This document shows, piece after piece, positions 58,497 to 64,000 of a stretch of DNA of 64,000 nt; position 1 is the first letter of the stretch, and each line of letters opens with the position of its first letter. This stretch comes from Paramacrobiotus metropolitanus (taxonomy: Eukaryota > Tardigrada > Eutardigrada > Parachela > Macrobiotidae), in the NCBI RefSeq assembly GCF_019649055.1, contig NW_026570227.1:1426001-1490000 (forward strand). The letters are read 5' to 3'. Under the pieces are notes generated by a model, which made no database searches, was not told the DNA's origin, and saw nothing but the letters and a program-made list of their open reading frames with translations. The position numbers and the translations under genes were made by a program.

Positions 58497-59609
58497 TCAT
58501 TGTCCGTGTAATGCGTTTGGGCCACCCGCGGGGGACGGAGCGCTAATGGGCTGGGCGGCCGGTGGGAAGATGTCGCGCTTGGTACGGCCGCGTTTACACT
58601 TGACGGGCGCGGGCATAGCGACGCTGGGTGCCGTTATAGGAGGTGTGGCGGGTGCCGGCGGTGTTGGCTCGATAGTCTTGGTGGACGTGGCCTTGTCGTT
58701 GGACAAATTTTTTGGTCGATTCCATAAAAACGAGCAGAATCGATAGCGTCCTGTAGAGGTCTGCACGATTTTGCCGTGAACCGTCAGATAAGCCAGGGCC
58801 TGGTCTATCAGCTCTCGCAGAGTCGGAATACCCACGCTACGAAGAAATCCAAGCTAATTCCGTACTATGGAGCGGCGTGAAGCTGATCTGCTCATATATT
58901 GTTACTTTCTTTTGAAGTACGTTTGTACGCTGTGGGGTGCGGTACTGCATAGCCGACATTAAAATGTTCAGCCGATTCGCTGTGTACCCGCTTCAATCGT
59001 GAATGCGCTCGTACAAGTGAGCGTGGCAGCACTGTTCAAATTTTGTTCAGGTGCAGGGCTAGAGTTTAGTGCTCAGGTTTGTGTCATGTTTTCGAAGCGA
59101 TTCTAGTTACGATACAGCAGCGCCCGTTCTACTTACGTAAAGGACAAGCGGATACACTGCTCAATCTCCTCCTGCGACGATCCCTGCGGATTGCCCATCT
59201 CCCGCACGGCGGCCTTCACCGCCTGCTGCACACGGCCCCAAACGGAGTGCGTTGATCCCTTAATGCCGTGGATGCCGTTGGTGTCGATGCTGTACCGGCG
59301 CATATCCCGCAGACTGTCGGGGTCCTTGTAGCTCTGGAGTCCCTTGGTGTAGACGATGAGCAAGCGGCCGCTGCTGACGGCCAGATCCAACTGCCGGCGC
59401 ACCTCCATGGCGTCGTGCACCTCGTGGTGTGTTCTTAGTGACTTCAGAATGCGGTGGATATCCGGCCGCTGCCTAATCTTTTTAATGCGCCGGATGGCCT
59501 CCTTGAACAGCGGCAGCAGCGAACAGTCCGCGGGTTGCGGGGACCCCGTGGAGGCCCAGCGACTGCCGGCCGGAGAATGTGCTACGGAGTGGGTTGTACT
59601 GCCGTCCAT
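58497..59609 (-). CDS. KAT6-like double winged-helix protein without acetyltransferase domain
   Basis: A 270-aa protein in two exons: 59,609-59,137 and 58,836-58,497 (donor TTTAC|GTAAGT, acceptor TTCGTAG|CG, phase 2). The first half (about residues 35-100) matches the SAMD1-type winged helix at the start of KAT6A/B and fly Enok: EAIRRIKKIRQRPDIHRI, RRQLDLAVSSGRLL and KGLQSYKDPDS. That domain binds unmethylated CpG DNA. Next comes a second, H15-like winged helix across the exon junction: VWGRVQQAVKAAVREM, GIPTLRELIDQALAYL and GRYRF. The C-terminal third is Pro/Ala-rich with a basic patch (KCKRGRTKRD). PHD and MYST domains are absent and the stop is clean. Start ATG 59,609 is chosen as the first in-frame Met. 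Confidence 0.75.
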
Positions 59610-59757
59610 CGCGCGCGCGGAAAAACCGAACCAGCAAACTTCCAATTTTATGACCTTATGGAACCCTGACTGAAAATTAATAGAGCTATCTGTACTACGA
59701 TATCGTCCGCAAGCTCGTCAAGTTTACTGTTTATTGTACTGGTCAGCAGTGTGATCA

Positions 59758-59900
59758 CCATGGATTGCAAAATTGACTGAACAAAGACCAATATAGCCGC
59801 TAAAGCCGTTTGCGCAACTTTAACACTGGACCGACCTGGCGGATAAGTTGCGCAAGCGGCTTTAGCGACTGTTTTGTACTACTTTCACAGTCCATTGTAG
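59758..59900. repeat. Small hairpin element
   Basis: Arms at 59,794-59,820 (AGCCGCTAAAGCCGTTTGCG) and 59,845-59,870 (its near-complement), with weaker pairing outward. Followed by a tandem duplication GGCACAGCGACCATTAAATT at 59,946 and 59,976. Confidence 0.75.
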
Positions 59901-60004
59901 GTATGCAACGCGCCGCATGAGGCGCTGGTGATCAAAGGGCTGACCGGCACAGCGACCATTAAATTAATGGTAACGGGCACAGCGACCATTAAATTAATGG
60001 TCAC

Positions 60005-60741
60005 TAGTACTACTCGAAACGCACTTTAAATTCGTTCTGTAAGATACAGAGCCGGAAGTTCTGTAATTTTTCGATCACACCCCCCTACCTCTGATTGGAC
60101 GACCGAGTTAAAGTGTTCTGTATCTAAAAGGAACTCTCCTGCTCCGTTACGATACAGAACTCGCATTTTTCACCACAAGTGCAGGTCGATCTCACCAAGT
60201 GTATGCAATAACAAAATATTTTCCCTTGCTAGTTGCTACTTGCTACCCTTGAACCCGAACATCTTTTTAGTGCTTTTCTGGTTTTTACCTAGTTTCTAAT
60301 TGCCTTTGTCTAACTTTCTTTAAATCACTACGAGTAACGCCTGGCCCAACGCGTTCCGCGCTCTAGGCAACCACAGTCTTCGGATGATACAAGTCCGGCC
60401 TTTAAACATACAAGTCTATCAGTCTATGAGTGATACTTCTAGCGCTGATTGTTCCAGTTTTGAAATCACTGATCCGCAATAAAACGTTACACTAGCTAAA
60501 ATTAAAATAAACAACGCCTATATCGACCATCTATTTGTGAATAATCATTCTGTGATGTGAGTGTGAAACTCGCTGTACGCTGAAAGTTTCGACCACATAA
60601 CTGGAAAATTTTGAGTTGTGGTCTCGTTGCTCTGTAACGCTTTGTAAGATTAAGCGCTGTGCCATCAGTAGATTCACTTTTACAGAACTCCCGGCTCTGT
60701 ATCTTACAGAACGCATTTAAAGTGCGTTTCGAGTAGTACTA
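60005..60741. mobile_element. 737-bp TA-flanked element with ~58-bp terminal inverted repeats
   Basis: Left end TAGTACTACTCGAAACGCAC, continuing into TTCTGTAAGATACAGAGCCG. The right end is the inverse complement, almost base for base. The ends begin with TA, as in Tc1/mariner-type insertions. No transposase ORF, so non-autonomous. Confidence 0.85.
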
Positions 60742-61070
60742 CTTTCGCTGGTTGCGGATGATATCGTAGTATGGCTTAAAAACTGTTCCTATTACTGTAC
60801 AATATCTTTCAGTTAAATACTGCCAATTTCATTGCGCCGAGTAAATTCCATTATTATCATCACACCAAGTGCGTCAACATAAACACTCGGTAAGATGCTT
60901 TTTGAGAGGACACAGGAGAAACGGTCCACTCAGTTTCTGAAGCAGAGAATCAGTGTTGCTTTAATGCGAGGTAACGCTGCGTGTGTTCAGGAAACGTTTT
61001 GTACTGGCAGAAACGTTTTGTACTTGAAGAAAATATCCTGAAAGTGAAAGTATCCCAGTCGAAGATATCC
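60742..61070. other. Short gene-free stretch with local tandem repeats
   Basis: Tandem repeats GAAACGTTTTGTACT (two copies) and TATCCTGAAAGTATCCCAGT (imperfect pair) near 60,985-61,092, at the 5' edge of the LINE. Confidence 0.6.
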
Positions 61071-61074
61071 TGAA

Positions 61075-63475
61075 AGTATCCCAGTCGAAGATTGACTATA
61101 TGTTATGCCGACTAGCTAGTGCATACTTGCCGTGTCTTCCAACAGACATCGATATCTCTGATCACAGAATATGTAAAACGGTCGCAGCTTTTCCTGTAAA
61201 GAAGCCGCAACACCACTCGGTAACTTTTCGAGACTGGAAGAATACGAGCATGGACGATTTTAAAAGCAAAGTTTCTGAGCTTACTCGACGTTATGTTAAC
61301 TATGTCAATTACAACGACTTTGATGCTGAAGTCACGAATTTTGTTTGCTCTTTGTTCAAAATTGTTGATGAATGTTTTCCTATGCGTTCTAAGCGGGTTT
61401 CCCAAAAAAGTGCTCCTTGGATGAACGAAAAAATTAAAAAGCTTCTTAAAGAAAAAGATCTCGCATACAAACGTAAAAAGTTGTCGAAAAATACCCTCGA
61501 CTACGAGGGTAATAATCGTCAATTTAAACGTTTGAAACGTGATGTAATTCTTAACATTAAAGAAGCTAAAAGACAGTATTTCGATCGGAATGCCAAAAAT
61601 GGTGCGGTTATTTGGCGGGAAATGAACCGAATGTTGAACCGAAACAAACCGAACGTTGTACCGAATATTGATCCCAATGATTTGAACCGCGAGTTTGCTA
61701 AAATGGGCGAACATGGCAGTCGGCACCCGCCGGCGGTTATTCCTGTTCCTACAGAACCTACGTCACCGGTGTTTGAATTCGAGCAAGTAACTGCTGTTAC
61801 CGTAGCGGAAGCTTTTTCCAGCATACTGAGCAAGAGAAAATGCGCAGGGCCTAACGGCATCCTACATAAACTCTTGCACGAAATATTTCCTTTATTGATC
61901 GAACCCATGACGCACTTGATTAATCAGTGCTTTAAGAAAAATATCTTTCCAGATATTTTCAAAAAGGCGGATGTGATAGCTCTGCCCAAGTGCGCTCAAC
62001 CAAAATCGGCAGATCAACTGCGGCCGATATCATTGTTATGTAATTTGTCGAAAGTATTTGAAAAAGTTGCTCAGTTACAAATCGCCAAATTCTTGAAACG
62101 TTTTGACATTTTGTCCCAAAATCAGTCTGGTTTTCGTAACGGTCATTCGTGGAAACGTTGCTTTTAAAAGTAACGGAAACATGGAAGAAGGCTGTGGACT
62201 CCAGAAAAGCTGTTGCTTGTGTCTTTCTCGATTTAAAAAGTGCTTTTCCTTCGGTGTGTCATGAATTATTGCTAACGAAGCTGCGTGAGTTGGGGTTTAG
62301 CAAAGACGCGCTTACATGGATGCACTCATAACTTACTGGCAGAATGCAGCGTGTACGTATCGGAGAACGGTGGTCAGAATGGGAACGCGTTTTCACAGGT
62401 GTACCACAGGGTTCGATTCTTGGTCCTTTACTTTTCATAATTTATTTAAACGAGCTGCTGAAAATCGAATTTCATTGCCCAGATGTGCAATTAGAAAGTT
62501 TTGCTGATGATACGATCTGCTACGCGATAGCAGACACGAAGTCGGAAGCAGCAGACAAAATAACTGCAGTACTCCCAATAATATGCGAGTGGCTTCATTT
62601 GAACCGTTTGTTTGTCAACGAAAAAAAGTCGAAACTGCTAATGGTCACTTCTGCGTACAGTCGTGATAAGAGTATCGTGTCGGTTGATTTGAACGGGCAT
62701 AAGCTTGAACCGGAAAAGTCAGTCAAACACTTGGGAGTGATAATTTGAAATGGACTGACCAAATTAAAAAGGTCCAAAAAAGTGCTTACCATGGAATCGC
62801 TCTCATAAACAGTGTTAAGAGCGGACTGCCGCTGCCCCAACGCGTTGGACTTTATCACGCATTTGTCCAGTCTCACCTGGACCGTTGCTTCACTGTGTGG
62901 AGCGGTGCGCCTGCGTCCATGCTAGTGCCGCTGGCTGTTGCGCAAAGTAAAGCTATTCGAGCTATCGCTAACTATGCCGAAGTATCTGCCACCAGCCTGA
63001 TGAAACAATACGGGATTACGCCACTGTCTGAACGATGGAAACACCAGGAAGCAACATGGCTTTACAAAATTCTGCACCCGGAGAAGTTCCAAGTGCCCCG
63101 TTACCTCACCGAAATGATCGTCATAAAGCAACAATCGAAACCGTACAGTCTTCGAAGCGGAAACAGGACCTTCATCGAAGCGGACGCGGCCACAAGGACG
63201 GGGAAGTCTACGTTGGCGTGGAGACTGAACAACATCAGAAACCGACTAACCGAAGCCGGAAACGACATTCTTTGTAGCAGTTCGCTTGCTGTTTTTCGTA
63301 ATGCACTGAAGCATGTTACCATTGCCTGACTGCCTTCCTTTCTTAGTAATTCTCTTGTATTAATGGCTTTCATACTGTTGTCTGTCATTTAGCTAGGTTT
63401 AAATTCCCACGCTAGATTCGATCCTAGCTTTCAATGGGTTACCTGCCTGCCGTACAATAAACAATAAACGAACAA
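61075..63475 (+). mobile_element. 5'-truncated, inactive non-LTR retrotransposon (jockey/CR1-like LINE)
   Basis: The ORF2 remnant begins in the end of the endonuclease domain (DIDISDHRIC), followed by a linker and reverse transcriptase: PISLLCNLSKVFEKV, LSQNQSGFRNGHS, FLDLKSAFPSV (motif A), GVPQGSILGPLLFIIYLNEL (motif B) and FADDTICYA (motif C, FADD instead of YADD). The C-terminal part ends at 63,329. Lesions: a one-base loss near 62,150, TAA at 62,329-62,331 and a frameshift near 62,745. The 3' UTR ends with a CTAG-stem hairpin and an ACAATAAACAATAAAC tail. No apparent RNase H domain. Confidence 0.92.
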
Positions 63476-64000
63476 TAGACTGGATGAAGTGTACTATGTG
63501 TTGAAATGATGATTACTGCGTGATTTTGAGTTTAACCACTGTCAATGTGATTTTGAAGTGATTTTCATTTTAACTATAAAGCAGTTTGCCCGCGCTTGCA
63601 CTTTTTGTTGTTTTGGCGGCTATTGGCCAGTAAACAGTAAGATAAATAAGTAAATAGAAAATAAATAAATTAAAAAATAAAAAAGGATACGGCAGTTAAC
63701 TCAACTCGCGATAGTTAACTCGGATTCAGTTGTCAAGAGGCAAAAAACACAAGGTCAATGTCATCAGTAATATAAGGCAAAACCCAAGAACCAACAACCA
63801 AACTGCGAAGTTCCTAACAATATCGCTATTCAGCCACCAGATGGTCAAATGCCCTGCGGGGCAGCAAGCAGGAGGAAACTGATTTGCGCTCATGGCAGCT
63901 GTGCCGCTGCAGATGCTGCGTCATCTTCCCCACGTCCTTGGTGAGGAAGCGGCTCGTGTTTCACCATCGTGCTGGTGACCTTTTCGCGGTGCTCCTGACT
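63476..64000. other. Right edge: gene-free DNA, then a GC-rich possible exon
   Basis: 63,476-63,830 shows nothing. From about 63,835 to the window edge the base composition turns GC-rich, as in exons here. On the minus strand one frame reads RFLTKDVGKMTQHLQRHS, but a TGA lies just upstream in the same frame. Too short to assign. Confidence 0.25.

Overview
This window is nuclear DNA of a small invertebrate animal. The genes are intron-rich, with GC-rich exons set in AT-rich introns and mostly GT-AG splice sites. The conserved genes (Integrator subunit 2, cytosolic seryl-tRNA synthetase, a KAT6-type double winged-helix protein) are metazoan in type. There is one long non-LTR retrotransposon and many short inverted-repeat elements. 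I cannot place the species; a compact ecdysozoan-like genome is only a guess.

Left part (1-43 kb): a patchwork of duplicated gene pairs and foldback elements. In order: an ornithine-decarboxylase (ODC)-like pseudogene (+); orphan GPCR 1 (+); a decayed copy of a cysteine-rich secreted protein, called CRS here (+); a large octamer minisatellite; an intact CRS copy (+); orphan GPCR 2 (+); a second ODC-like copy (-); a galactose-3-O-sulfotransferase-like copy (+); a beta-1,3-galactosyltransferase (-); and a second sulfotransferase copy (+). Five of the eight duplicated copies carry a stop or single-base frameshift, so the region is either decaying or imperfectly assembled.

Right part (43-60 kb): single-copy housekeeping genes. 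INTS2 (-, 16 exons, 1119 aa) lies head-to-head with SARS1 (+, 10 exons, 500 aa), 765 bp apart, and is followed by a two-exon KAT6-like reader protein (-, 270 aa). Remains of a reverse-transcriptase-type element lie in an INTS2 intron and downstream of SARS1. A 737-bp inverted-repeat element and a dead 2.4-kb LINE close the window. The LINE 3' tail recurs at the left edge of the window and inside intron 1 of the second ODC copy.

Two signals stand out. A dispersed foldback element (FB1) makes up nearly the whole GC-AG intron of the galactosyltransferase gene. The octamer AAAGGTCA (either strand) occurs about 25 times by eye against about 2 expected. All gene models below come from splice sites and reading frames read by eye; no database search was run.
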